64,000 nt of DNA from Epithemia pelagica (taxonomy: Eukaryota > Bacillariophyta > Bacillariophyceae > Surirellales > Surirellaceae): positions 2,852,001 to 2,916,000 of the forward strand of contig OX337236.1 of assembly GCA_946965045.2 (NCBI GenBank), in the 5' to 3' direction. This document shows, one piece after another, positions 53,058 through 63,371 of the stretch. Positions within the stretch are counted from its first letter, which is position 1; each line of letters starts with the position of its first letter. A model generated the notes under the pieces. That model was not told the DNA's origin. It ran no database searches and saw only the letters and a program-made list of their open reading frames with translations. The position numbers and the translations under genes are program-made.

Positions 53058-54859
53058 ACCAACAGACACATGGCGTGGTTCCGAACAGGACTGTTGACCA
53101 CCAGTAGTAGTAGGATTGCGTCGGGATTCTTAACACTTGTTGGGGTTTGTTCCGACTGTGGTGTGTGTGTACGAAACAAGCCTTTCGAAATTGGGTTTCA
53201 TTCTGATGATGGGTGAACGCCCAGTCTCATGCATTCCACAAGGAAACCAGATCCATGACCCAAATGACACGACACCATGGACGACGACACTCCGATCCAA
53301 TGGAATCTCCTTGGCCTACCATACGACCTATCGGCCTCAAGTCGTCGGCCCCAAGTCTTGTAGCACCTCGTTGGCACAGAAGCCGACACACGAGCTCGGA
53401 AAACCCCGATGTAATCGTGAGTGTGGGAAACGATCGACAACAGGGCTTTGCCCGAACGAATGGCTCCCTCTCGACACCTACCTAGAATCATGTCCTGGAA
53501 GAAGTCAAGAGGAACTCCTATTGTAGTATACGTGGTCCTCTCTGAAACTCCTGGAACGCATGGATCAACCGCACGTCCAGTCTCTATATATTCCATAGCA
53601 GTAGTCCAAGGCAATCCCCCCTTTTGTGACTCCTGCAACACGAGGAAGCAACCACCAATTCATCCATCCATCCATATCCACTCTCCCCAACGACGCGGGA
53701 GCCATTCGTGTGCATGTATCGGTATGTGCGTGTGTGTTCTCAGAGGTGTGTGTTCCCAGAAAGGGACTGGAAGAACCGTTGTGGAACTCGTCGAATGTAC
53801 CTACTCTACTCTAGAGACTCTTCTCTAGTATAGACATGCACTCGTGGTGGTGGTGGTGGACCTGTGGTTTGGTTCCGGTCCCTTTCCAACAAAATCACCC
53901 ACACCCACCCACGAGAGAGTTCTCCCTACACTTCTTATTCTTATTATTTGTGCGAGTGCGCGCTCTCTGTGTTCCCGCTCTCTCTCTCTCTCTCGAATAC
54001 CAACGTTTGCTTCCAACCCACGAGACATGCTCGATTCGGACGATGATGAGGATGAGGATGATCCCAGAGACGGACAGACACAAGAGTCTGCACGATGCGG
54101 GAAGAGGACCTCTCGTCTTTGGGAATCATGTGACACGAAACACACACACATATATATATATATATACGCACAAACACACACATAAATACACGCACAAACC
54201 AGTACAGACCGTGCGAGAGACGTTCCCGAATGAGAGAGAGACAAGAAGACCCGAGAGAGGGTCGACATGAGAGAGTGGAGGACGGGGTACGCTGTGGATC
54301 GAATCTGGATCTGCAATTTTGTGAGACCGCCGTACCCACCCGCACTGGAAGATGTCTCGCCGTGCGTGTAGGCATTGGAACAAAGTTTGAAACTTGCGCG
54401 ACCAAGACTGGATTCCAACGAATACTTAGAGATAGTCGTACCGACAATTGATACCATATATTGTTGTAGTGTAGTTGCCGGCGCGCACGGCATGGGTCAC
54501 TTCGTCAGCCGTGGCATTGCGTGACTGGCATGCGTGCACCAAACCTTTTTGGGTTTGTCTCAAACCAGACTCGAGGTGACTGGACCATGAAGAGCAGCCG
54601 ATTGTCGCATTAGAGACTCTTTTTGGAACACCCAGAATTGTACATTGGCTCTACCTAGAACCACCACACAATCCACCTCTCTCTCTCTCTCTCTAGCTAC
54701 CAGAGTGATACATCTGTCTGTCTCTCTCTCTCTCTCTCGTTGCGCCTGTTCATCCTCTTCTTCATTGACTTGGCTATAGTTTGATCCATTGTCATTGACC
54801 ACAACAAACAAACAACAAACAACTACAAACAACAACTACAACCAACAAACAACTACATC
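53058..54859. other. Microsatellite-rich spacer
   Basis: Many CT/GA, CA/GT and TA runs occur, for example CT near 53,980, TA near 54,150, CA near 54,140-54,185, and CT near 54,680 and 54,722. Translations through them (CVCVCVY, RERERER) are artefacts. A minus-strand frame of 147 codons at 53198-53641 shows no known domain. The last part (54,780-54,859) with CAACAAAC repeats is the 5' flank of the AAA+ gene. Confidence 0.5.
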
Positions 54860-56915
54860 ATGGTGTTGCCGGGCTCCTCTCCTCCTTCGGTCACAACCAG
54901 TGGTGTTGCCTTGGCCGGTTCGACACCGGGCGGAACGATTGATTTGCACGAAGTCGCCAAGGGATGGAAGGCCGCCATTGCGCGGGCCAAGGATCCCGCC
55001 ACACGGTACGTCGTCGTCAACAACAGCACCACTAGCATGGCAGGGCACTGTTCCAGTTCCTTCTCTCCTGATGCGCGCGCACACTGTCGGTCATTGCCTC
55101 ACCGTTCCTCGCTTGTTGTTGGTGTTGTTGTTGTTGTGTTGTGTGTCCCCTCGTTGTTTTCTTCTTGTTGGTTGTTGTTGTGTGTTGTGGATATTGGGAC
55201 AGTCACGAAGCCCAAGTGAAGAATGATCGTGGTAATTTGCCCTTGCATTCGGCCGCTTCCTTTCGCGCTCCTGTGGAAGTGATTGAAGCCTTGTTGGAAG
55301 CTTATCCCGAGGCGGCCAGTTTGACCAACAATTATGGCAATTTGGCCTTGCATTTTTCCGCCTGGAAAAAGGGTCCCCTCGAATCGGAAAAGTTGCTCCT
55401 CAAAGTCTTTCCCGAAGGCGCGGCGCAAAAAAACAATCATGGCAATTTGCCCTTGCATTATGCCGCTCATTACAATGCGCCTCTCGAAGTCGTCGAGGCC
55501 TTGTATCAGGCCTATCCCGAAGGCGCGCATCAAAAAAACAATGACAACAATACGCCCTTGGATTTGGCCATTGCCGATGGGGCCAGTCCCAATGTCGTGG
55601 CCCTCTTGCGGGGTCAATCGGTGCCACCGACGGACGAGGAAGTCTTGGAGGCGGCCAAATCCAAATGCGAACGCATGGAAAAGGAATTGCAACGCAGTAT
55701 GGAACAACACGATGGCATGAAGGAAGATCGCGAAGCCGTCTTGGCCATGCTCTATGATGTCCGCGAAGCGCATCCCCATGCCCTCTATTCGGCTGGCATG
55801 GATCCCACGGCTGTGCGGGATATGGAAACCTTGTTGGAACAGGTATGTGTCGTGTGTGTGTGGAGTGTGTATATTGAGTGTGTGTGCCAACCCATGTGGA
55901 CTTACTTTATTTGGATTGGAATTCCTTTTCCTGTTCTCTCTAGGTTCGCAAGGCGTCTGCGGAAGATACTCCTCCTCCCGGTGTGAGTGACGAAGAAATT
56001 GAAGCGCAAATCATTGAAGATAGTTTGGCCCCTCCCGACGATCCCGTCGAAGGTGCCGCCTTGTCCAAATTGGTCGGCCTCGAAGTCGTCAAGGCCCAAT
56101 TGCGAGGCTTGCGTCGGACCTTGGAATGTCATGCCGGCAGTGGCGAAATTCCTGTCGCGGTCCGTCACTTGGCCTTGGTGGGCAATCCGGGCACGGGCAA
56201 ACGTTTGGTGGCCCGCATTTGGCAAAATGTCTTGTATACCATGGGCGTGGTCAATCGCCATTTTGTCGTGGCCACTCGACAAGACTTTGTCGATCGCAAA
56301 TCCGAAGCCCGGACCGTTTTCAAGACGCGTCGCGTCTTGGAACGTGCCGCCGGCGGCGTCTTGCTCATTCCCGAAGCCTATCAATTGTTGCCCTCGGCGG
56401 CCCGTCCCCGCGGTGCCGATCATGGTGCCGCCGCGCTGCGGGAATTGACTCGCGCCTTGCCGGCCGGCAATCCCATTGTCATTTTGACTGGTGTCCCCCT
56501 CGATTTGCAACGCATCTTGTCCAGTGACATTGGCTTCAAGTCGCACTTTTTGACCCGTCTCGAATTTCCCGATTTGACGCCCGAGCAAATTGCCCGCATC
56601 TTTTTGCAACACTTGACCCATGCCGGATTGGTGGCCGCCGAAGGCGTGACCGTCGAATACTTGGCGGAATTGATTGCCAGCAATACCGAACCGGACTGGC
56701 GAAGTGAACGCAATGGCAATATTGCCGAATTGCTCTTGACGGGTGTCCGAGCCGAATTGCGCAAACGACATGTCTGGGACGATACGGCCAGCAAGGGCAG
56801 TTTGTCGCCCATGAAAATATTGAGTCCCGGATCGTCCCGCATGCCCGCCTACATGCCCGAAGAAGTCTTTGTCACGGTCGAAGATGTCCAAAATGCCATT
56901 GTCGATGGCATGTAA
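54860..56915 (+). CDS. Ankyrin-repeat AAA+ protein (CbbX-like) with altered Walker motifs
   Basis: I model exons 54860-55005, 55203-55842 and 55944-56915 with GT-AG introns, giving 585 residues. Exon 2 encodes three to four ankyrin repeats (GNLPLHSAASFRAPVEVIEA; GNLPLHYAAHYNAPLEVVEA; NTPLDLAIADGASPNVVALL), then a coiled segment. Exon 3 encodes a CbbX/SpoVK-type AAA+ domain beginning LSKLVGLEVVKAQLRGLRRT, with Walker A as LVGNPGTGKRLVARIWQNVL near residue 341 and Walker B as GGVLLIPEAYQLLP near 399. The family normally has GKT and IDEAY: here the nucleotide-coordinating Thr is Arg and the Walker B Asp is Pro. It may thus bind ATP poorly. Known relatives remodel Rubisco or are uncharacterised; a scaffold role is my guess. 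Confidence 0.75.
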
Positions 56916-57780
56916 TACCATATTATATACCACGAACCAGAAAAAACTGTGATTTGGAAACCCACTCTTCTTGTGACAAACCACCACGCCTCACCACCAA
57001 CCACGTTTCTATTTTATCTAGTGTTTGTATTCCGTTGATGATTCCTACTACCTACTCCTTCCTAGTCTCTTTCACACACACACACAGGGGTAATAGAACC
57101 ACAATCCTCCATTCGTTGTGCTCCTATGTAGCATACGTCGTCTATGTGACTAGTTCGTCACTTGCGTCTTGCCCTCTAGTTGGGGCGTTTGGGTTCTTGC
57201 CTTCTTTCCACCATCACACACACCAACACAACCCAAACGAGTCGCCGTACAACGGAGGCAATTCTTCTTCTTCTTCTTGTGTGGATTGATTGCGATCGTT
57301 CATTCCTTTCTCTCGTCTTGAGTTGTTTGTCGTTGTGCATGTTTCTGGCCGTTTTTCAACCATCACACACCAACAAGAGTCGTCCTCCTCCACAACGGAT
57401 GCAATTCTTGTGTTGATTGATTGTGGTCGCTCTTTCCTTTCTCGTCTGGTGTGTTTGTCGTTGTGGACGTTTCTGGAACGATTCCATGCCAGAAGAAACT
57501 CAGCCACCGTGACACGAACAGTGCGGTGGTTGCCATCCACAAAAGGAACGAGACTACCTAACGAAACAAACATGGTGTTGTCTCTGTAAATCTATACCCT
57601 CCGCCTGTCCAGGAGAGAGAGAGAGAGGCCCTGTGTACCTCACAGACTCGACACGAGCGAGCTAGCTAGGTAGGTAGGCGGCAAGAGAGAATCACCACCC
57701 CAACCAAGGCGGCCTCCCTCCAAATGCGCCAAGAATTCGACAAACTCTGCAACATGAGTTTTCCTTCTCCAGCGTTTTCC
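56916..57780. other. Convergent 3' spacer with tandem repeat
   Basis: This lies between the tails of the AAA+ gene and the exostosin-like gene. The only structure is the imperfect tandem repeat at 57208-57476, entered separately. Confidence 0.4.
57208..57476. repeat. Imperfect two-copy tandem repeat, unit about 120-150 bp
   Basis: Units start CCACCATCACAC (57208) and CAACCATCACAC (57357) and share GGCAATTCTT/TGCAATTCTT, GTTGTTTGTCGTTGTG/GTGTTTGTCGTTGTGG and GTTTCTGG. Non-coding as far as I can tell. Confidence 0.6.
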
Positions 57781-59334
57781 TCACCTCATGGCCTCTTTCT
57801 CTGCGAATTCCAAGATAATAGCTTTGGCAAGGGCATGCATGTAGGCAGGTACTGGGAAGGACTGGTTGTCGTCGCTATGTGGTACTTGAAGTTCCTTTCG
57901 TTTCTTGTCCACAAAGCGCTTGAGTCTCTGGTATCGTCCATGATAAACGTCCACAAGTCGCTTGGGGAAGAGTTCCAATTGTTCAATGGATTCAATAAAG
58001 CCATTGGCCAAAAATGAGGAACGCGGATAGACGGGTCGGCCGCCATCTCTGGAAGCAACCCATGTTTGATTGTGTACATACATGGGCACGGCCAAATTGG
58101 ACCAATCCCATAGATCCGCCAAAAAGATGGTATGGAACGGCGGTCCCAAAAGGACGGGGACACACCCGTGCACCATGGCTTCGACAAGTCGTAAGGAAGC
58201 CGAGGTGTCGCCGGGTGGTATCAAACAAAAAATGGAATCCTTCAAGCGACGCACATAACCCTCATGTCCTTCCTGCCGCGCCCCGTCGTCATTGGAAGAC
58301 TCGCACTGGGCGTCGATGGAACCAGGGAATTGGCTAGTGTTCAAGTTGGATGAGGTGAGAATCTGCACAATGTCGTGTCGCATGCGTTTCCCATACGTGC
58401 CATTGGCATCACATCCCGCCCGCATCATGAGAAAGGTGGACCGCGCCGGCTCTGGATGGATGCCACTGTCTTGTTGGCCATTTGACAGGGACTCGGCCGT
58501 GGTGACCTCTCGAACGAGCGAGTACGGGATGATATGAATGTTTGCTGTTTTCAGTAGTTTACGATAAACCATACCCTCTTCTGTAATGACAAAGGTAGCT
58601 TTCGTGACATGTTTCCTCCGGATGAAAAAATATCGTGGAAAGGAAGCCGTCCAAATCAAATTTTCCCCACCCGGTGCCATCCAAGTGTTGGAATATTTAT
58701 CGAAAAATGAATTCAGTTTGCGTAATCCCGCTTTCATGGTTTCTCCCGTGATGCGAATATTGGGGTCAGGGTGTGTGGTGGCGTCCAAGGTCCAATGCTC
58801 CGAATTTCCCCAAAAGAGCATGACCATGTCGTCCTTGGAAATGTCATTCTTGAGCATTTTTTCATTCGTCACAATCTCAAAGCCAAATGACTGGTGTAAT
58901 GTAGCAGCCAGTAACACTTGTGACAAGTGTTGTTGTTGTACGCCAGCATTGGGACTGGGATAAATTGACTTGAGTGTATTGTACACGCGTTCAAAATCCA
59001 TGTGGTTTTGATTGAGAAAGGCAGTCTCCATGACGGGAGGACGCCCCGATTCCGGTAGGGTTTGGAGGAAATAATCCACGTCAACGATAAACCCCCGAAC
59101 GTTCCGTCTCGAGTCATGGTGGTTGGGAGCAAAAGGAATGTTCCGGATATCGTGGTTGGCCTGGTAGCTCGTTTCCCAACGCAACAAGTACCACTGATTC
59201 AAGAGGAACAAAATGACTGCGAGCAATGGGCCAACAATAATGGAAAGATTCTTGGTACGTGGCCTACTTCTCGCAAGGACGGCAAATGGCTGCGAAAGCG
59301 CGCTACTCGTCGTCGTCGTTCTTCCTCCTGTCAT
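57781..59334 (-). CDS. Exostosin-like (GT47) glycosyltransferase
   Basis: A type II membrane protein of 517 residues from the Met at 59334. Residues 30-51 (LSIIVGPLLAVILFLLNQWY) form the anchor. The lumenal part has WMAPGGENLIWTASFPRYFF, then FVITEEGMVYRKLL and the exostosin hallmark CLIPPGDTSASLRLVEAMVH followed by GCVPVLLGPPF near 355-390. Family members (EXT, plant GT47) add glucuronic acid, xylose, galactose or arabinose to surface polysaccharides. Upstream Mets (to 59673) would put more than 100 residues before the anchor, rich in Ser/Leu/Pro, so I reject them. The gene converges on the AAA+ gene. Confidence 0.85.
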   Translation of the reverse strand: MTGGRTTTTSSALSQPFAVLARSRPRTKNLSIIVGPLLAVILFLLNQWYLLRWETSYQANHDIRNIPFAPNHHDSRRNVRGFIVDVDYFLQTLPESGRPPVMETAFLNQNHMDFERVYNTLKSIYPSPNAGVQQQHLSQVLLAATLHQSFGFEIVTNEKMLKNDISKDDMVMLFWGNSEHWTLDATTHPDPNIRITGETMKAGLRKLNSFFDKYSNTWMAPGGENLIWTASFPRYFFIRRKHVTKATFVITEEGMVYRKLLKTANIHIIPYSLVREVTTAESLSNGQQDSGIHPEPARSTFLMMRAGCDANGTYGKRMRHDIVQILTSSNLNTSQFPGSIDAQCESSNDDGARQEGHEGYVRRLKDSIFCLIPPGDTSASLRLVEAMVHGCVPVLLGPPFHTIFLADLWDWSNLAVPMYVHNQTWVASRDGGRPVYPRSSFLANGFIESIEQLELFPKRLVDVYHGRYQRLKRFVDKKRKELQVPHSDDNQSFPVPAYMHALAKAIILEFAEKEAMR

Positions 59335-59944
59335 TTTGGCCAAGGAGATAGTTTGCTCTTCACGACGACTTCTGGACAACCAATGCCGAACTAGCACAAG
59401 CCACGCTTCAATCGTCTCTCTCTCTCCTTTCCCGATTCTAGGAACAACCTTCGAGACGAGATTGGAAAGCTGGATGATCCTGAGAACGTCGTCAGCTAGA
59501 TGGGCATTCGATGGAGACAAAGGCGACAGAGAGAGAGAGGGAAGGGGTAAGGGGTTGTGATGAGAGATGGGATTCTTCTTCCAAAATATTGGAAGATCAT
59601 TCGTGGCTGGGGGGTGGGGGTAATCGCCCCGAAACCTGGTTATCGGCGACCCCAGATCACCTTTTCCCCCCATAAAACTTCCGCGACGCGCGCTCTGGAC
59701 TTCATCGGCGCGCGTACACTACGACTCCAACGGTCAGTCCCCCAATCCCGACCGACTTTCTTTCGAATACTTTTGGTAGTCAATTCCACAGAGTACGTTT
59801 GGGGAGTGCGTGTTGGGGACCCAAACCAAGCAGGTTTTGGTTTTAGGTTCATTCAGCAATGCTCTCTTTCCTGCAACCTGCAACCTGCAAAGGATCGATA
59901 TACCTTAAGGCACCAGAAGTCACATCGAAAGAGAGATTGGCAAC
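59335..59944. other. Divergent spacer, exostosin-like gene and methyltransferase relic
   Basis: No gene is apparent. CT/GA runs occur at about 59,412-59,430 and 59,526-59,540. The promoters for the minus-strand exostosin-like gene and the plus-strand methyltransferase should be here. Confidence 0.4.
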
Positions 59945-60872
59945 ATGGCATTGATTGATAGCTCTCCGTTCCAGGAGAGCAAGACACGATTCATGAAAAC
60001 ACGAGTTCTTATCGTAGTTCTGGGTCTCAGTGCCCTGGTTGGCATTGTGTATAAGGATGTATTCCTGTCCATGGTGAACGCTCCAATGATCACGGATGCA
60101 ACCACGACCGACAAGAATACGCCCGTCAGTCTCAACGCAAACATTGACCCCCAGATTCGGATCAAGCACTTTAAAGATACAGCCCTGTCGATTCAACCGG
60201 TGACCGACAAGATTGGGTATTGGACCACGGATCGTCATCGGTATCACAACATGTACGGCCAGTTTTTGTTACCTCTTGCGGCCTATAAACCAAACATGAA
60301 GTTTTTGGAAATTGGTTTGGGGTGCGACATGTTTTATGGACCTTGAGCATCCGTCAAGCTGTGGAAAACGCTCTTCCCACCCACCGTACAAGTGTGGGAG
60401 GCCGAATATCACAAGGATTGCGCCGACAAGGCCCGGTCGGAAGGTCAATTGGAGGGCATTCAAGTTGTGACGGGGGAATCAAGGTGATTTGAAAACATTG
60501 GATTCCTGGATAGAACAGACTGGTGGAAAGTTTGACGCCATTATCGATGATGGTGGTCATGAGAATTGTCAAATCCTGAATTTGTTTCACAAACTGTGGC
60601 CCGAACTCAACCCTGGTGGCTACTACTTTATCGAAGATTTGCAGGTTGGTATTGCGAGAAGCAAGACGCCGTCGAGTCAATGTACCAATGTTCCTGTTCA
60701 TGAATATATAGAGGATTGGCAAAAGCAGTTGCTCTACATAACAAGGCCGGGACATGTTAAGCCAAAGTACCCTTTGCCGAAAGATTTGTTGTTTATCCAT
60801 TGTATTGCCGAAGCATGCGTGTTCCATAAACGGACGGATGAAGTGAATCTCCCAGCTGTGAAGAAAGATTAA
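59945..60872 (+). pseudogene. SAM-dependent methyltransferase with membrane anchor, two lesions
   Basis: An N-terminal anchor (VLIVVLGLSALVGIVY, about 21-36) precedes a class I methyltransferase fold: KFLEIGLGCDMFYGP (AdoMet-binding motif I), VQVWEAEYHKDCADKA (motif II, acidic ribose-binding residue), KFDAIIDDGGHENCQILNLF, and ELNPGGYYFIEDLQ. A TGA (60344-60346) stands where relatives have GGA after the motif-I loop, and the same frame continues through ASVKLWKTLFPPTVQVW. One inserted A near 60,478 then shifts the frame; the rest is open from 60,489 to the stop at 60872. Both lesions fall in otherwise well-kept sequence, so loss is recent or they are sequencing errors. Substrate unknown. Confidence 0.7.
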
Positions 60873-61803
60873 CCGAAAATGGAGTTATGCACATGTTGGT
60901 GATTGCCATGTTTCAGTTGGCCTTTTCACGCTGAAGAAAGCGATCATTAGGAGTCCCTAAAACATCTGCACACTCTATTTTACAGCTGGCGCAGGGTGAA
61001 GAGGCCACCACAGCCATATAGCGTAGTCGCTTTGTCTACACTTGAGTCAAAAACGTTTTGTCTATCGTTCGACGGTCCGAACGAAGTCAAGACCGATCGT
61101 TCAAGAGAAAGAGAAGGCACGCCGAGTCATTCGATAGTTTAATAGGAGTATTAGTTTCTAGTAGATAGGATAGGATGGTTCGTAGATTCCAATGTGTACT
61201 GTACGTGGTTCGGTCTAGTAGGTCGAGAGGGCATGACGGGACTGAACTCGGAGCAGATCGTAGTCCTCTATTAGCAAGAATAAGTCCTTGGAATAGGACG
61301 CAAGGAAGACGACACGGAGCAATGGTGTGCTGTAGATTCACTGAATGGAGAGGATGAGTGCCTCGCCTCTTACCTACGTGAAGACCTTTGTCAAGAAGGC
61401 ATTGACTCATGTCCTGACATACTATCCTCGTGGGAAGCAAAACGTTGTGACCCAATCTCTCTCTCTCTCTCATTGACAGTGTACGAATTCCACTCTTTCT
61501 TGCAGCTACCACTCCAAGCAAAGAAATCTTTGTTCTCCTGAGGACCACCACCATCTTGGTCTTGTTTTATTCTCTGTTCTTCCGCCGCCGTCCGTCCAAA
61601 CTACCCCATTGGTTGCTGTAACCACTGATCCTGCACCGCCATCCTCTACTCCTGGTAGGTATTTCACCTCCTCCGGAATCGGTTCGTCTCCATCCTGTCC
61701 CACATGGCTGTGATGACAAGAATTCTCTCTCTCTTTCTCTCTCTCTCTATACATATCTATCTATCGTATCACACTTTGGACCGCGCATCGTTGGCAAGCG
61801 TGG
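60873..61803. other. Spacer without recognisable genes
   Basis: CT runs occur near 61,457-61,470 and 61,724-61,750. Short frames on both strands have no family resemblance. Confidence 0.45.
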
Positions 61804-63024
61804 TCATTCCTTCTTGTCGTCGCCGTCGTTGGGACAGGACCAAATACCAACGAGCGAATTGTTGGATTCGGGACAGTTGTATCGTTGAGCGACATAAAGA
61901 TTGTAGGCATGTCCCAATCGTTGCTTGGCATAAAAGTCCATGTCTACATGTCGTTGAATCGCAGGAAAGGTCAAATTGGTACCGGCCGTGACCAACGCAC
62001 GATGTGTGTCATTGAACCAACTCAATTGACGACTTTCTGCACTGGGAAATTCCAAATGGTAGCCCACCATATTGTAATCGACGGCCAAGGTGGCCGCTTG
62101 ATGGGCACAATAGTGAGCAAAACAAAAATCCAAGCCCCATCCACACCCCCCTCGGGCATGCAAAAAGGAATAAAAGCATTGCCAACTCGCTTGTGTAAAG
62201 ACTTGACAAAAGGTTTCAATACTGGACGGACGAACCAAACAGTGCCGCGTGGATCGACCTCCATACTCGGCATGAGTACTCATTTCTCCATTAATCACAT
62301 GCCACGTACAGCCCACTATGCTGGGGGAAATGGCGGACAAATTGTACTTTTCCATCGACTCCAACAATTTGGGAATGCGGACTGGATGGGGTCCAGCCGT
62401 TGGCAAGAAAATATCATCCAACAAGAGGGCAATATACTGGTACTGTTGGACGAGGGGTGGAGCCAAATATTGCAAAAAGACTCCCCAGGCCACATTGGGC
62501 GTTCGAATCACGGCACAGGCGGTCGAGTCGTGCTCCGTCGGCTGTTGCAATTGCCGCAAATGATAATCGTCTTCTGGCACAATCGATTCATCGACGTACA
62601 AAAAGGCAATGCAATCCCAATGTGCGAAATGCTGTCGTTTGTGGAACCAACTGTACTGAATCGCTTCGCGGCGACCCAACGCGTCAAATACCACCAGATT
62701 TTTGCTTCGGTTGGCAGTAACAGGATTGGGTGTCGTCCACCATGCCGGTGGAGGAGTCCAGACGGGAGGATCCACCGCGGTGTGGAGGTGGTGGTGGTGT
62801 TCTTGTTCCGTCACTTGCAGCAATCGAGCTACTTGAAGAATCACCACCACACACAAGAGCAATACCACACACGCATTGTTGTTGCAACGACGAGGCATCC
62901 ACCCGAATGGCTTGTGGTTGTTCTTATTGTCGTTGGAAGAAACCGAAAACGGTCTTGTCGTTGTCGTTGTCGTCGGCGTCGTCATGATTCGGTTTTGTCG
63001 TGCCGTTCTCGTCGTAGTCCTCAC
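61804..63024 (-). CDS. DUF707-like type II membrane protein
   Basis: The 406-residue product has a Thr/Arg-rich N-terminus, an anchor (about 50-69, ACVVLLLCVVVILQVARLLQ) and a lumenal domain. It includes QYQYIALLLDDIFLPTAG near 197, where DD takes the place of the family's WDED, ISPSIVGCTWHVI, and SWQCFYSFLHARGGCGWGLD near 280-299. 'W.C...........GWGLD' is the most distinctive piece of plant DUF707 proteins, which are suspected glycosyltransferase-like. I therefore infer a Golgi carbohydrate enzyme; no activity is established for the family. The frame starts at the first of two Mets, and the gene is head-to-head with the GT25-like gene. Confidence 0.6.
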   Translation of the reverse strand: MRTTTRTARQNRIMTTPTTTTTTRPFSVSSNDNKNNHKPFGWMPRRCNNNACVVLLLCVVVILQVARLLQVTEQEHHHHLHTAVDPPVWTPPPAWWTTPNPVTANRSKNLVVFDALGRREAIQYSWFHKRQHFAHWDCIAFLYVDESIVPEDDYHLRQLQQPTEHDSTACAVIRTPNVAWGVFLQYLAPPLVQQYQYIALLLDDIFLPTAGPHPVRIPKLLESMEKYNLSAISPSIVGCTWHVINGEMSTHAEYGGRSTRHCLVRPSSIETFCQVFTQASWQCFYSFLHARGGCGWGLDFCFAHYCAHQAATLAVDYNMVGYHLEFPSAESRQLSWFNDTHRALVTAGTNLTFPAIQRHVDMDFYAKQRLGHAYNLYVAQRYNCPESNNSLVGIWSCPNDGDDKKE

Positions 63025-63371
63025 GTGGAGGAAAGAATAATCCAGGACTTGAATGAACCAGGGTTGTTACCGTGTGTTCGAGGACTCCTCTCATTGAGAA
63101 GAACAGGGAGAGATGAATGATGAATTGCTCCGTCCACGATTTACACCAATGCGATAAAAAAAACACAGTGCTGCCACATGTACCCGCTAGAGGGTATCGC
63201 CGACCGACGATAACCCACGCGCGTACGTTGCTACATGCGACCGATTGCTTGCGTCTTCATTCGACTCCCTGGCGTCTCGCGCATTGGTTCATGGTTCATC
63301 ATCACACCACCACAACCAGCACCTGTTGGTGGACAAAGCACAACCACCATTCGTCGTCTTGGAGAAGAAGA
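63025..63371. promoter_or_regulatory. Divergent promoter region of DUF707-like and GT25-like genes
   Basis: Two predicted type II membrane enzymes start on opposite strands 347 bases apart. A shared promoter is likely, but no defined element can be pointed out. Confidence 0.4.

Noticed and set aside
53836-54447. Several overlapping 110-220-codon frames on both strands
   Set aside because: Produced by CT, CA and TA microsatellites; translations are dipeptide runs.
55099-55890. 263-codon minus-strand frame
   Set aside because: Antisense of the ankyrin exon; apparent repeats are mirror images of the ankyrin repeats.
55902-56987. 361-codon minus-strand frame
   Set aside because: Antisense shadow of the AAA+ exon 3.
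60344-60346. TGA in the methyltransferase as selenocysteine
   Set aside because: The position is a glycine in the expected loop, the frame is broken again downstream, and I see no SECIS-like hairpin; pseudogene or error is simpler.
60344-60487. Alternative genetic code with TGA read as an amino acid
   Set aside because: Other intact genes here (receptor, for example at 25654-25656) end at TGA.
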